Source: Clostridium lundense DSM 17049 (GTDB lineage Bacteria > Bacillota > Clostridia > Clostridiales > Clostridiaceae). Taken from it: a stretch of 64,000 bases of DNA. The translations under genes were made by a program, and so were the position numbers. The notes under the pieces were generated by a model. That model made no database searches. It was given only the letters and a program-made list of their open reading frames with translations, and had not been told where the DNA came from. Every line of letters begins with the position of its first letter. The stretch's first letter is position 1. Shown here one piece after another: positions 42,834-51,631 of this stretch. Location: contig NZ_KK211043.1 of the NCBI RefSeq assembly GCF_000619945.1, positions 105,546-169,545 of the forward strand, given 5' to 3'.

Positions 42834-43766
42834 ATGAAAAATATTTGTGTCTTAGGAAGCATTAATATTGATATAGTGTTGAGAGTAGACAGAATGGTGA
42901 AAACAGGAGAAACCATACTTTCTAAAGATTTTAAAAAGATACCAGGTGGAAAAGGGGCAAATCAAGCGGTTGCAGCTAGAAGACTTGGTGGAAATGTATA
43001 TATGATAGGAAAAGTTGGACAAGATGATAATGGGAAAATGTTAACTAAAGCACTTGAAAACGATGACATAGATTTAACATATACTTCAATAGATGAAAAA
43101 GCACCAACAGGAATGGCTATAATTACTGTAGATGATAATGGTAACAATTCTATAATAGTAGTTCCTGGTTCTAATATGAATATAACAAAAGAGGAAATTC
43201 ATAATGCAGAAGAAATTATAAAAAATTCTAATGTAATAATAGCCCAATTTGAAACTCCAGTAGAGACTACTATAGAAGCTTTTAAAATAGCTAAAAATTA
43301 TGGAGTTACAACTATATTAAATCCAGCTCCGGCAAAAGAAATAGAAGATGAATTATTAAAATACACAGATATAATTATTCCAAATGAAACTGAAGCCTAC
43401 GAACTTACAAAAATAAAAATAGAAGATGAAGAAAGTATAAAGAAAGCAGCAAAAGTTTTTGCAGAAAAAGGAGTAAAATTCGTAATAATTACTCTAGGAG
43501 AAAAAGGAGCAGCTTTAATTTCTAAGGATGATTTTTGTATAGTTCCAGCATATAAAGTGCAAGCTATAGACACTACTGCAGCAGGGGATAGCTTTATAGG
43601 AGCAGTAGCTAATAAACTTAATGTTAGCAATAAAGTAGATTTTGAATCTATAAAGAAAGCTATAGAGTTTGGAAATAAAGTATCATCTATAACAGTTCAA
43701 AGACAAGGAGCTCAACCATCCTTACCTTATTTAGATGAAGTAATAAAAGTTTATGGAGAGGATTAA
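42834..43766 (+). CDS. rbsK: Ribokinase
   Basis: RbsK phosphorylates ribose to ribose 5-phosphate. The ATG at 42834 behind AAAGAGGTGAAGGG gives 310 residues; the in-frame GTG at 42810 lies inside the operator. PfkB motifs are visible: GSINIDIVLRVDRM, GGKGANQAVAARRLGG at about 38-53, and the catalytic DTTAAGDSFIGA near 247-258. Confidence 0.95.
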   Translation: MKNICVLGSINIDIVLRVDRMVKTGETILSKDFKKIPGGKGANQAVAARRLGGNVYMIGKVGQDDNGKMLTKALENDDIDLTYTSIDEKAPTGMAIITVDDNGNNSIIVVPGSNMNITKEEIHNAEEIIKNSNVIIAQFETPVETTIEAFKIAKNYGVTTILNPAPAKEIEDELLKYTDIIIPNETEAYELTKIKIEDEESIKKAAKVFAEKGVKFVIITLGEKGAALISKDDFCIVPAYKVQAIDTTAAGDSFIGAVANKLNVSNKVDFESIKKAIEFGNKVSSITVQRQGAQPSLPYLDEVIKVYGED

Positions 43767-43768
43767 TT

Positions 43769-44164
43769 ATGAAGAAAATAGGAATTTTAAATAGCAATAT
43801 ATCTTCTGTAATATCAAAAATGGGACATACTGATTCATTAGCAATAGGAGACTGTGGACTTCCTATTCCAGAAGAAACTGAAAGAATTGATTTAGCTCTT
43901 ATAAAGGGTATTCCAACTTTTATGGATACATTAAAGGCTGTTTTAATGGAACTTAAAGTAGAAGAAGTCCAAATAGCAACAGAAACCATGGAAGTAAGTC
44001 CAATACTTTATAAAGAAATAGAAAAAGAATTAGGAAATATAAAGATCACTTTTATAAGTCATGAGGAATTGAAAAATAGGCTGAAAAATTGTAAAGCTGT
44101 TATAAGAACTGGAGAACAAACACCTTATGCAAATGTAATATTAAAATCAGGAGTGGTTTTTTAA
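43769..44164 (+). CDS. rbsD: D-ribose pyranase
   Basis: This 131-residue protein interconverts pyranose and furanose forms of ribose so that the kinase can use it. The family pattern MKKIGILNSNISSVISKMGH, with the catalytic His at residue 20, and GDCGLPIPEETERIDLAL are clear. It starts 2 bases after rbsK. Confidence 0.96.
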   Translation: MKKIGILNSNISSVISKMGHTDSLAIGDCGLPIPEETERIDLALIKGIPTFMDTLKAVLMELKVEEVQIATETMEVSPILYKEIEKELGNIKITFISHEELKNRLKNCKAVIRTGEQTPYANVILKSGVVF

Positions 44165-44176
44165 GGAGGAAAGAAT

Positions 44177-45682
44177 ATGGAAGTGAAAAAACCTCTTTTA
44201 GAAATGATAGATATCTCCAAATCTTTCCCAGGAGTAAAGGCTCTTCAAAATGTAAATTTAAAAGCTTATGGAGGTGAAGTGCTAGCACTACTTGGTGAAA
44301 ATGGAGCAGGAAAATCTACATTAATGAAAATACTTAGTGGAGTATATAAAAAAGATGAAGGTAAAGTTCTAATAGATGGTAATGAAGTAAATATAGGTGG
44401 AATAAAAGATGCTGAAAATCTAGGGATTTCTATTATACATCAGGAATTAAGCTTACTTTCAAATCTAAAAATATATGAAAACATATTTTTAGGAAATGAA
44501 AAATATAATGGTGCTTTAAGAAAATTAGATAAAAAGTACATGAAAGAAAAGAGCAAAGAACTTTTATCTAAAATTGGATTTAATATAAAGCCTGATACAT
44601 TAGTAAAGGATCTAAATGTTGGCGAAATGCAGATGATAGAAATAATAAAGGCCATATCAAAAGATTCAAAAATAATAATTATGGATGAGCCTACCACTGC
44701 ATTAACTGATGTAGAAACTGAAAAGTTATTTGAGGTTATTGAAAGATTAAAATCTCAAGGTATAGCAATTATATATATATCTCACAGAATGGATGAGATA
44801 TTTAAGATATGCGATAGAGTTACAGTATTAAGAGACGGAAAATATATAGGTGATGCTATAGTAAAAGAAGTTACAAAAGATGACTTAATATCTATGATGG
44901 TAGGAAGAAAATTAGAAGAACAATTCCCTTATAGAAAAGAGAAAGAGGGGGAGGTTTTATTAAAAGTAGAAAATCTATGCTACAAAGGTAAAGTGAAAAA
45001 TGTATCTTTTCATGTTAAAGAAGGTGAAATTTTAGGGGTAGCAGGGCTTATGGGATCAGGTAGAACAGAGGCTGCTAAGACTATATTTGGTGAATACAAG
45101 AAATCTTCAGGAGACATATATATAGAAGGAAAAAAAGTTAATATAAAATCTCCAAAGGATGCAATAGATAATGGAATTGCTTATTTATCTGAAGACAGAA
45201 AAAAAGAAGGTCTTGTATTAAATATGTCTGTTAGAGAAAATATGAGTATTTGTAATTTGAAAAAATATGAGAATTCATTAAAGAGAATAAATAGAGTACA
45301 AGAATTAGAAGAAGTAAATACTTATATAAAAAAGCTTTCAGTAAAAACTCCATCACCAGCTCAGATAATTAAAAATTTAAGTGGAGGAAATCAACAAAAA
45401 GCAATAATTGCAAAATGGATAATGATTTCACCAAAGGTTTTAATTATAGATGAGCCTACTAAGGGGATAGATGTTGGTGCAAAAAAAGAAATATATGAAG
45501 TATTAAATGAACTTAAAAAGATGGGAAAAGCAATAATTATGATTTCTTCTGATATGCCTGAAATCCTAGGAGTAAGTGACAGGGTAATAGTTATGAGTGA
45601 AGGAAAGATATCAGGAGAATTATCAAGAGAAGAAGCTACTCAAGAAAATATAATGAAGTATGCTGTAAATATGAATAACTAA
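44177..45682 (+). CDS. rbsA: Ribose ABC transporter ATPase
   Basis: This 501-residue CUT2 ATPase has two ATPase domains. The first has GENGAGKST and IIMDEPTTALTD, and the second GLMGSGRTE, LSGGNQQKAI and LIIDEPTKGIDVGAK. It powers ribose import with RbsC and RbsB. The ATG follows AAGGAGGAAAG, 12 bases after rbsD. Confidence 0.95.
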   Translation: MEVKKPLLEMIDISKSFPGVKALQNVNLKAYGGEVLALLGENGAGKSTLMKILSGVYKKDEGKVLIDGNEVNIGGIKDAENLGISIIHQELSLLSNLKIYENIFLGNEKYNGALRKLDKKYMKEKSKELLSKIGFNIKPDTLVKDLNVGEMQMIEIIKAISKDSKIIIMDEPTTALTDVETEKLFEVIERLKSQGIAIIYISHRMDEIFKICDRVTVLRDGKYIGDAIVKEVTKDDLISMMVGRKLEEQFPYRKEKEGEVLLKVENLCYKGKVKNVSFHVKEGEILGVAGLMGSGRTEAAKTIFGEYKKSSGDIYIEGKKVNIKSPKDAIDNGIAYLSEDRKKEGLVLNMSVRENMSICNLKKYENSLKRINRVQELEEVNTYIKKLSVKTPSPAQIIKNLSGGNQQKAIIAKWIMISPKVLIIDEPTKGIDVGAKKEIYEVLNELKKMGKAIIMISSDMPEILGVSDRVIVMSEGKISGELSREEATQENIMKYAVNMNN

Positions 45683-45714
45683 ATATTTCAATCTAATATG
45701 AAGGAGAAAGGAAA

Positions 45715-46647
45715 ATGAATAAAGATATAAAAAGTATTCTTTTAAAATATAAGTCTTTATTAGGACTAATGATACTTTGTGTAGTTATATCTATAATTAC
45801 CCCAAGATTTTTAAATATCACAAATATAATGAATGTACTTACACAAGTTTCAGTAAATGCAATCCTTGCTATAGGAATGTCTTTTGTAATTCTTACAGGA
45901 GGAATTGATCTTTCAGTAGGTTCAACACTTGCTATATCAGGAGCTGTTGCTGCTACCTTAATTAAAACAAATGGCAGTATGGTTACAGCATTGATAGCAG
46001 CGTTAGTCATTGGTGCATTAATAGGACTATTAAATGGAATAATAGTATCAAAAGGGAAAATACAAGCATTTATAGTTACTTTAGCTACAATGACTATATT
46101 TAGAGGAGCTACATTAGTTTATACTAACGGTACACCAGTATCAGCTCTTCCAGATAGCTTTATGATGATAGGAAATAAAAAGATCGCTAGCGTTCTTCCT
46201 ATGCCAGCAATAATTACTTTAGTTGTACTATTAATTGCTTGGTATGTGTTAAATGAGACTAGATATGGTAGATATGTATATGCTCTTGGAGGCAATGAGG
46301 ATTCAGCAAGACTTTCAGGTATAAATACAGATAAGATTAAAACAATGGTTTATATAATATGTGGTGTTGCAGCAGCGTTAAGTGGAGTTATTGTAACTAG
46401 CAGAGTTGGTTCAGCATCACCTAATGCAGGTACTGGATTTGAGCTAGATGCTATAGCAGCAGTAGTGCTTGGAGGCACAAGTCTTTCAGGTGGAGAAGGA
46501 ACTGTAGTTGGAACTATAATAGGTGCTATGATAATAGGAGTTTTAAATAATGGATTAAATCTTATGAATGTATCTCCTTATTATCAGCTTATAGTTAAGG
46601 GATTAGTTATATTACTAGCTATACTTCTTGATAAAAAAAATAAATAG
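45715..46647 (+). CDS. rbsC: Ribose ABC transporter permease
   Basis: This 310-residue CUT2 permease has the typical FVILTGGIDLSVGSTLAISG and LDAIAAVVLGGTSLSGGEG segments and about ten hydrophobic helices. It acts as a dimer with RbsA. The ATG follows GAAGGAGAAAGG. Confidence 0.96.
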   Translation: MNKDIKSILLKYKSLLGLMILCVVISIITPRFLNITNIMNVLTQVSVNAILAIGMSFVILTGGIDLSVGSTLAISGAVAATLIKTNGSMVTALIAALVIGALIGLLNGIIVSKGKIQAFIVTLATMTIFRGATLVYTNGTPVSALPDSFMMIGNKKIASVLPMPAIITLVVLLIAWYVLNETRYGRYVYALGGNEDSARLSGINTDKIKTMVYIICGVAAALSGVIVTSRVGSASPNAGTGFELDAIAAVVLGGTSLSGGEGTVVGTIIGAMIIGVLNNGLNLMNVSPYYQLIVKGLVILLAILLDKKNK

Positions 46648-46699
46648 TTACCAATTTAAATATTTATTATAAAAGGTTAATAGAGGAGGAGAAATTTTT

Positions 46700-47623
46700 A
46701 TGAAAAGTAAAAAGTTTAAGATGCTCTCTTTAGTTCTAACAGGAATGTTTATGGTTGGAGGATTAACTGGCTGTGGAAAAACTGAGGAAAAGAATGCCCA
46801 AAAACCAGCTGCAGAAAACAAGAAAATAGGTATGGTAATTTCTACATTAAACAATCCATTCTTTGTATCTATGAAGGATGGAGCTACAAAGAAAGCTAAA
46901 GAATTAGGTTATGATTTAGTTGTAGTTGATTCACAAAATGATGCAGCTAAAGAAAGATCCAATGTAGAAGACCTTGTTCAACAGGGAGTAGGAGCAATAA
47001 TAATTAACCCAACAGATAGTGATGCTGTAGCTAATGCGATACAGGTTGCTAACGAAAAGAAAATACCAGTACTTACTGTAGATAGAAAAGCTAATAAAGG
47101 AGATGTTGTATGCCATATAGCATCAGACAATGTTAAAGGTGGAAAAATGGCAGCAGATTTTATTCTTGAAAAGATAGGTGGAAAAGGAAACTTAGTTGAA
47201 CTTCAAGGAATACCAGGGGCTTCAGCTACAAGAGATAGAGGTAAGGGATTCCATGAAGGTGTAGATGGAAAAGCTGGAGTAAAAGTAGTAGCAAGTCAGC
47301 CAGCAGACTTTGATAGACAAAAGGGATTAAGTGTAATGGAAAATATAATTCAGGCTACACCAAATTTCCAGGCAGTATTTGCTCATAATGATGAAATGGC
47401 TTTAGGTGCTGCAAAAGCATTAAAGGGTAAAAATATAATAGTTGTAGGTTTTGATGGAAACAGTGATGCAATAAAAGCAGTACAAAATGGTGAAATGGCA
47501 GCTACAGTTGCACAGCAGCCTGATTTAATGGGAAGCTTAGCAGTAGAAAATGCTATAAAAGTTGTAAAGGGAGAAACAGTAGGAAAAGAAATCCCAGTTG
47601 ATCTAAAACTTATAAAGAAATAA
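46700..47623 (+). CDS. rbsB: Ribose-binding lipoprotein
   Basis: This 307-residue periplasmic-binding-protein-type receptor has a lipobox LTGC (Cys near 26). The ribose-binding fold follows: IGMVISTLNNPFFVSMKDGA, DSQNDAAKE, TVDRKANKG and AHNDEMALGAAKAL. It is the last structural gene of the operon; a terminator follows. Confidence 0.95.
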   Translation: MKSKKFKMLSLVLTGMFMVGGLTGCGKTEEKNAQKPAAENKKIGMVISTLNNPFFVSMKDGATKKAKELGYDLVVVDSQNDAAKERSNVEDLVQQGVGAIIINPTDSDAVANAIQVANEKKIPVLTVDRKANKGDVVCHIASDNVKGGKMAADFILEKIGGKGNLVELQGIPGASATRDRGKGFHEGVDGKAGVKVVASQPADFDRQKGLSVMENIIQATPNFQAVFAHNDEMALGAAKALKGKNIIVVGFDGNSDAIKAVQNGEMAATVAQQPDLMGSLAVENAIKVVKGETVGKEIPVDLKLIKK

Positions 47624-47636
47624 GAATATTTAATTA

Positions 47637-47668
47637 AAAATCCAGGATTTAATATAATCCTGGATTTT
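47637..47668 (+). terminator. Terminator of rbsKDACB
   Basis: AAAATCCAGGATT pairs with AATCCTGGATTTT just after the rbsB stop. Read-through may still reach rbsR. Confidence 0.82.
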
Positions 47669-47735
47669 ATAAAATGTATAGTTATGATAATATATATAGT
47701 GAGCATACAAAAATTTAGACCTAGAAGGGATATTT

Positions 47736-48734
47736 ATGAAAAAAGTTACTATGATGGATATTGCTATGGAGGCTAATGTATCAAAGACTACGGTTTCCAT
47801 GGTTATAAATAATAGAGATGGAAACATAAGTGAAGAAACAAGACAAAAAATATTGAAAATAGCTGAAAAATTAAATTATATTCCAAATTCTGTAGCTAGA
47901 AGTTTAAGTACTAAAAAATCCGGAACTATAGGCATCATACTTCCAGATATAACAAATCCTTTCTTTTCTGAAATGGCAAGGGCTATTGAAGATGGAGCTA
48001 ATAACTTAGGCTATAATGTGATATTTTGTAATACTGATAATGAAGAGAGTAAGGAAGAAAAATATACTACATTGCTGGTAAGTAAATTAGTAGATGGTGT
48101 TATATTTATATCTGGTGGAGAAAGTAGTAGATCTATAGATATTTTAAAAAACAATAACGTTCCATTTGTAGTTGTAGATAGACCAATAAAAAATAATAAT
48201 GATTATTATGGTATATACTGTGAGAATAAGGATGGAGTTAAAGAAGGAATAAAATATTTAATAAGTAAAAACAAGAGAAAAATTGCTTTTGTAAAAGGGC
48301 CAAAAGAATTAGAAAATGCTAGAGAAAGATTTTGCGGATATAAAGAAGTTATGGAAGAGTATAAAATCTATGATAAATCTTTAGTATTTAATAGTGATTT
48401 TACTATAGAAGGCGGTATAACAGTAACAGAAGAAATTATAGAAAGGACACCAGATATAGAAGCTATATTCTATAGTAATGATATGATGGCCTATGGAGGA
48501 ATAAAGTTTCTAATTAGAAATGGATATAAAATACCTGAAGATGTAGGTGTTATTGGGTTTGATAATATTGGAATTTCAAAATTTGTTGAGCCAGAACTTA
48601 CAACTATATCCCAGCCAATTTATGATATGGGAAAAGAAGCTTGTAAATTATTAATAAGTATAATAAACGGAGATAATATACCTGAAAATCGTATATATTT
48701 CAGTACAGAACTTATTATAAGGGATACGGTGTAA
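47736..48734 (+). CDS. rbsR: LacI-family regulator of the ribose operon
   Basis: This 332-residue LacI-type repressor has an N-terminal helix-turn-helix (MMDIAMEANVSKTTVSMVIN at about 5-24) with the hinge NSVARSLSTKKSGTIG. The effector domain resembles ribose-binding proteins. It is encoded downstream of rbsB rather than first in the operon, as in Bacillus. The 31-bp palindrome at the rbs promoter fits this family. The ATG follows AGAAGGGATATTT. Confidence 0.88.
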   Translation: MKKVTMMDIAMEANVSKTTVSMVINNRDGNISEETRQKILKIAEKLNYIPNSVARSLSTKKSGTIGIILPDITNPFFSEMARAIEDGANNLGYNVIFCNTDNEESKEEKYTTLLVSKLVDGVIFISGGESSRSIDILKNNNVPFVVVDRPIKNNNDYYGIYCENKDGVKEGIKYLISKNKRKIAFVKGPKELENARERFCGYKEVMEEYKIYDKSLVFNSDFTIEGGITVTEEIIERTPDIEAIFYSNDMMAYGGIKFLIRNGYKIPEDVGVIGFDNIGISKFVEPELTTISQPIYDMGKEACKLLISIINGDNIPENRIYFSTELIIRDTV

Positions 48735-48773
48735 GAAATAATAAAAAATAAATAATAAATTATGAATAATTTT

Positions 48774-48800
48774 ACCTTACCCTTAGGGTAAGGTTTCCTT
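48774..48800 (+). terminator. Terminator after rbsR
   Basis: ACCTTACCC pairs with GGGTAAGGT around TTA and is followed by TTCCTTATTT. Confidence 0.7.
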
Positions 48801-48913
48801 ATTTATTCGTTATTATTATAATTTAAGCTTTTATGTAGAGTAACAGAAGAACAGGACCAATAATTGTGAATTGTTCTCTATTAACTGTCAACTGAAGAAG
48901 GGTGTGATATTAC

Positions 48914-49297
48914 TTGAAGGAATATATTTTTATAGGTATAGGAGGGTTTTTAGGAGCCATTAGTAGACTTCTTATAAAAAATATAGAGATGTTTAATTAT
49001 TCAGGAGATATACCTGTAAACACATTAATAATAAATATTACTGGAAGTTTTCTACTTAGCTTTATTTTAACTCTGGCTTTAGAAGGAATTAAAATAGATA
49101 GTAATATAAAAATGGGACTATGTACGGGATTTTTAGGGTCATATACTACTTTTTCTACATTGTGTAAGGAAACCTATAATCTATTTTATAAAAGTTATTA
49201 TTTTGCTAGCATATATGTATTTTTTTCTATAGTCTTAGGCTTATTGATGGCATATTTAGGTGTAGCATTAGGAAGAAAATTAAGAGTAATAAAATGA
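48914..49297 (+). CDS. crcB1: CrcB/Fluc fluoride channel subunit 1
   Basis: This 127-residue four-helix protein has the Fluc pattern GGFLGAISRLLI, NTLIINITGSFLLSF and TGFLGSYTTFSTL. Fluc channels export fluoride as dual-topology dimers; gene pairs usually make heterodimers. It starts with TTG at 48914 behind AGGGTGTGAT. No fluoride riboswitch is visible upstream. Confidence 0.93.
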   Translation: MKEYIFIGIGGFLGAISRLLIKNIEMFNYSGDIPVNTLIINITGSFLLSFILTLALEGIKIDSNIKMGLCTGFLGSYTTFSTLCKETYNLFYKSYYFASIYVFFSIVLGLLMAYLGVALGRKLRVIK

Positions 49298-49324
49298 TAA
49301 ATACATATACAAAGGAGTAATGTT

Positions 49325-49684
49325 ATGGAGCTACTTATAGTAGGTATAGGAGGAATTCTAGGAAGTATAGCAAGATTTACTTCAGGTAAAATTATTTCTA
49401 AAAATAATAAGGGTTCTTTTCCATTAGGAACTTTTATTATTAATATTACAGGAGCTATTTTTTTAGGTATAGTAAGTAATATTAGTATAAGTAAAAATTT
49501 GTACTTATTTTTAGGAGAAGGATTTTTGGGATCGTATACTACATTTTCTACATTTATGTATGAAGGAGTTAATTTATTAGAAGGTAGTAAAAAGTTGAAC
49601 GGATTTATATATATAATGCTTACAGTGATTTTAGGTATAATAGGATATTCCTTGGGAAATATAATTGTACATATGTTTATATAA
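49325..49684 (+). CDS. crcB2: CrcB/Fluc fluoride channel subunit 2
   Basis: This 119-residue partner of the upstream gene has GGILGSIARFTSG, GTFIINITGAIFLG and GFLGSYTTFSTFMYEG. The tandem arrangement, 27 bases apart, suggests an obligate heterodimer with opposite membrane orientation, as known for paired Flucs. The ATG follows AAAGGAGTAATGTT. Confidence 0.93.
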   Translation: MELLIVGIGGILGSIARFTSGKIISKNNKGSFPLGTFIINITGAIFLGIVSNISISKNLYLFLGEGFLGSYTTFSTFMYEGVNLLEGSKKLNGFIYIMLTVILGIIGYSLGNIIVHMFI

Positions 49685-49707
49685 ATAAAAAAAATTTAAA
49701 TATATAT

Positions 49708-49736
49708 TTGACAATGGATGTAAATTATGCTAACAT
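49708..49736 (+). promoter_or_regulatory. Promoter of T-box-tyrS
   Basis: TTGACA and TAACAT lie 17 bases apart, just before the T-box leader. Confidence 0.75.
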
Positions 49737-49744
49737 GATTTATA

Positions 49745-50063
49745 AATTGAAGGAACTTTATCTAAAGCTTTGAAGAGAAAGAGTAGGAATATCATTGTCT
49801 TTTACAGAGAACTCCTGTGGGCTGAGAGGGAGAGAAGAAGGATATTTTGAATACGTCTCTGAGCTGCACACCAAACCCTTTTGTAAGTGTCAAAAGGAAG
49901 TAGGCTGTTGCCGTATCCCTGCACACGTTATAGTGCTAGAGTATATGAAACTTTATTGTACTCGAAGAGGTTAGTATCGTGAGATATTAATAAACTGAGG
50001 TGGTAACACGGGATAGTACTCTCGTCCTCTATATTTTTATAGAGGATGGGAGTTTTTTTATTG
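49745..50063 (+). ncRNA. T-box leader controlling tyrS
   Basis: The leader has the T-box architecture. An AGTA-type bulge (GAGAGAAGAAG and AGAGTAGG segments) and GGGCTGAGAGG lie in stem I. The likely specifier is TAC (49853-49855), read by tRNA-Tyr. The antiterminator bulge is in GAGGTGGTAACACGGG. TGGT at 50001-50004 complements the ACCA end expected of tRNA-Tyr. Uncharged tRNA-Tyr should stabilise the antiterminator and raise tyrS expression. It fills the 49685-50127 gap. Confidence 0.95.
50018..50060 (+). terminator. T-box terminator before tyrS
   Basis: ACTCTCGTCCTCTAT pairs with ATAGAGGATGGGAGT (two G-T pairs) and is followed by TTTTTTT. It is mutually exclusive with the T-box antiterminator. 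Confidence 0.92.
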
Positions 50064-50127
50064 TTTTTATATTAAATTAGGAAAAGTGCAGTATTCATTA
50101 ATCATAAATAACTAGGAGGTATAAACA

Positions 50128-51345
50128 ATGATAGATGTTAAAGAACAAATTAAAATTATTGCTAAGGGAGTAGATTCATTAATTGAGGTTGAAGAATTAG
50201 AACAAAAGCTAATAAAAGCTCATGAAGAGGGAAGACAGCTTATAGTAAAATTAGGACTAGATCCTACTGCTCCAGACATACATTTAGGTCATGCAGTTGT
50301 ATTAAGAAAAATAAGACAAATTCAGGATTTAGGACATAGAGCAATTATTATAATTGGAGACTTTACAGGAAGAATAGGTGATCCTACAGGAAGATCTAAA
50401 ACAAGAAAGGAATTAACAGAAGAACAAGTTTTAGTTAATGCAAAAACTTATGAAAATCAAATATTTAAAATTTTAGATAAAAGCAAAACAGAAGTTAGAT
50501 TTAACAGTGAATGGCTTTCAAAGCTTAATTTTAGAGATGTAATAGAATTAAGTGCTAAATATACTGTGGGAAGAATGCTTGAAAGAGAGGATTTCAAGAA
50601 TAGATTTAATCTTCATCAAAGTATAGGTATTCATGAATTCTTTTACCCATTAATGCAAGCATATGACTCTATTCATATAAAATCAGATATTGAATTAGGA
50701 GGAACAGACCAAAGATTTAATATATTAATGGGAAGAACTCTTCAAAAGGATTACGGTATGCAAAGTCAAATAGCTATATTTATGCCAATTCTTGAAGGAA
50801 TTGATGGGGTAGACAAGATGAGTAAAAGTCTTGGAAACTATATTGGAATTTATGAAAAGCCTGAAGATATGTTTACTAAGGTTATGAAAATTCCAGATAA
50901 TATGATATTGAAATATTTTAATCTTTGCACTGATATTCATCCAGATGAAATAGAAAATATAGAAAAAGAATTAAATGATACTAATACAAATCCAAGAGAT
51001 GTAAAAATGAGATTAGCAAAAGAAATTGTTACTTTATACCACGGAGAAGACGGAGCTAAAAAAGGTGAGGAATACTTTACAACAGTATACCAGGAAAAGG
51101 ATATTCCAGATAATATACCAGAAGTTAAAATAGAAAGTGACGTTGTTGATAATGGAGTTGTAGATATAGTATCAGTAATAGCATCTTCTAAAATGATATC
51201 CTCTAAAAGTGAAGTAAGAAGACTTATTCAACAAGGAGGAGTTAAAATTAACGGTAATAAAATAGCTGAGTTTAAAGTAGCTGGTATAAATAATGGAGAT
51301 ATATTACAAATTGGAAAAGATAAGTTTTTAAAGTTATCTATCTAG
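50128..51345 (+). CDS. tyrS: Tyrosyl-tRNA synthetase
   Basis: This 405-residue class I synthetase has the HIGH-type APDIHLGHAVVL at about 47-58 and KMSKSLGNYIG near 231. A C-terminal S4-type RNA-binding region (SSKSEVRRLIQQGGVKING) follows. The length and sequence resemble the TyrZ-like bacterial subgroup. The ATG follows TAGGAGGTATAAAC. It is controlled by the T-box leader. Confidence 0.95.
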   Translation: MIDVKEQIKIIAKGVDSLIEVEELEQKLIKAHEEGRQLIVKLGLDPTAPDIHLGHAVVLRKIRQIQDLGHRAIIIIGDFTGRIGDPTGRSKTRKELTEEQVLVNAKTYENQIFKILDKSKTEVRFNSEWLSKLNFRDVIELSAKYTVGRMLEREDFKNRFNLHQSIGIHEFFYPLMQAYDSIHIKSDIELGGTDQRFNILMGRTLQKDYGMQSQIAIFMPILEGIDGVDKMSKSLGNYIGIYEKPEDMFTKVMKIPDNMILKYFNLCTDIHPDEIENIEKELNDTNTNPRDVKMRLAKEIVTLYHGEDGAKKGEEYFTTVYQEKDIPDNIPEVKIESDVVDNGVVDIVSVIASSKMISSKSEVRRLIQQGGVKINGNKIAEFKVAGINNGDILQIGKDKFLKLSI

Positions 51346-51346
51346 A

Positions 51347-51389
51347 ATAAACAGATTTCTAAAATTTAGATGAAGTTTTCATCAGATAA
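51347..51389 (+). repeat. Stop-codon-abutting intergenic repeat, copy 3 (short form)
   Basis: ATAAACAGATTTCT begins one base after the tyrS TAG region, and the element ends CATCAGATAA. It aligns with both ends of copies 1 and 2 but lacks the middle hairpin, having a GATGAA/TTCATC pair instead. A terminator follows, as in copy 2. Confidence 0.65.
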
Positions 51390-51431
51390 AATGGAGTAGA
51401 ATCTATAGTATAGATTCTACTCCATTTTTAT
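51390..51431. terminator. Terminator of tyrS (possibly bidirectional)
   Basis: ATGGAGTAGAATCTA pairs with TAGATTCTACTCCAT and is followed by TTTTTA. The other face could end minus-strand transcripts carrying the small peptide at 51496. Confidence 0.88.
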
Positions 51432-51495
51432 ACTGTTGATAATAGGAGAATGAATGTCGAGATTTTAACTATATAATAATAAGTATCTATACTTT

Positions 51496-51582
51496 TTATC
51501 TTAAATTAAGAAGGTATATTAATATTATTTGAATCAAAAGTATAAAAAGTAAAGTATATAATAGCTTTTTAAATTTAGGCAT
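51496..51582 (-). CDS. 28-residue hydrophobic peptide (single membrane helix)
   Basis: This minus-strand gene is 28 codons plus stop. Its ATG (51580-51582) is preceded by a strong AGGGGGG ribosome site. The product has a basic start (MPKFKK), then an almost unbroken Leu/Ile run with one Gln, then NLR. It should be a single membrane-spanning helix. The ribosome site lies against the arm of a hairpin, GTCCATC (51614-51620) with GATGGAC (51585-51591), which ends two or three bases before the ATG. This layout recalls type I toxins or other small membrane regulators. It lies 50 bases after the flavin reductase. Expression is unproven. Confidence 0.55.
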   Translation of the reverse strand: MPKFKKLLYTLLFILLIQIILIYLLNLR

Positions 51583-51631
51583 CTGTCCATCCCCCCTAAT
51601 TTATCTTATGATAGATGGACAAGCAAAAGAA

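Noticed and set aside
48840..48900. Degenerate AT-rich segment with GTGAATTG and ACTGTCAACTG words as a repeat copy
   Set aside because: Resemblance to the GTGAA/TTCAC elements is too weak to claim.
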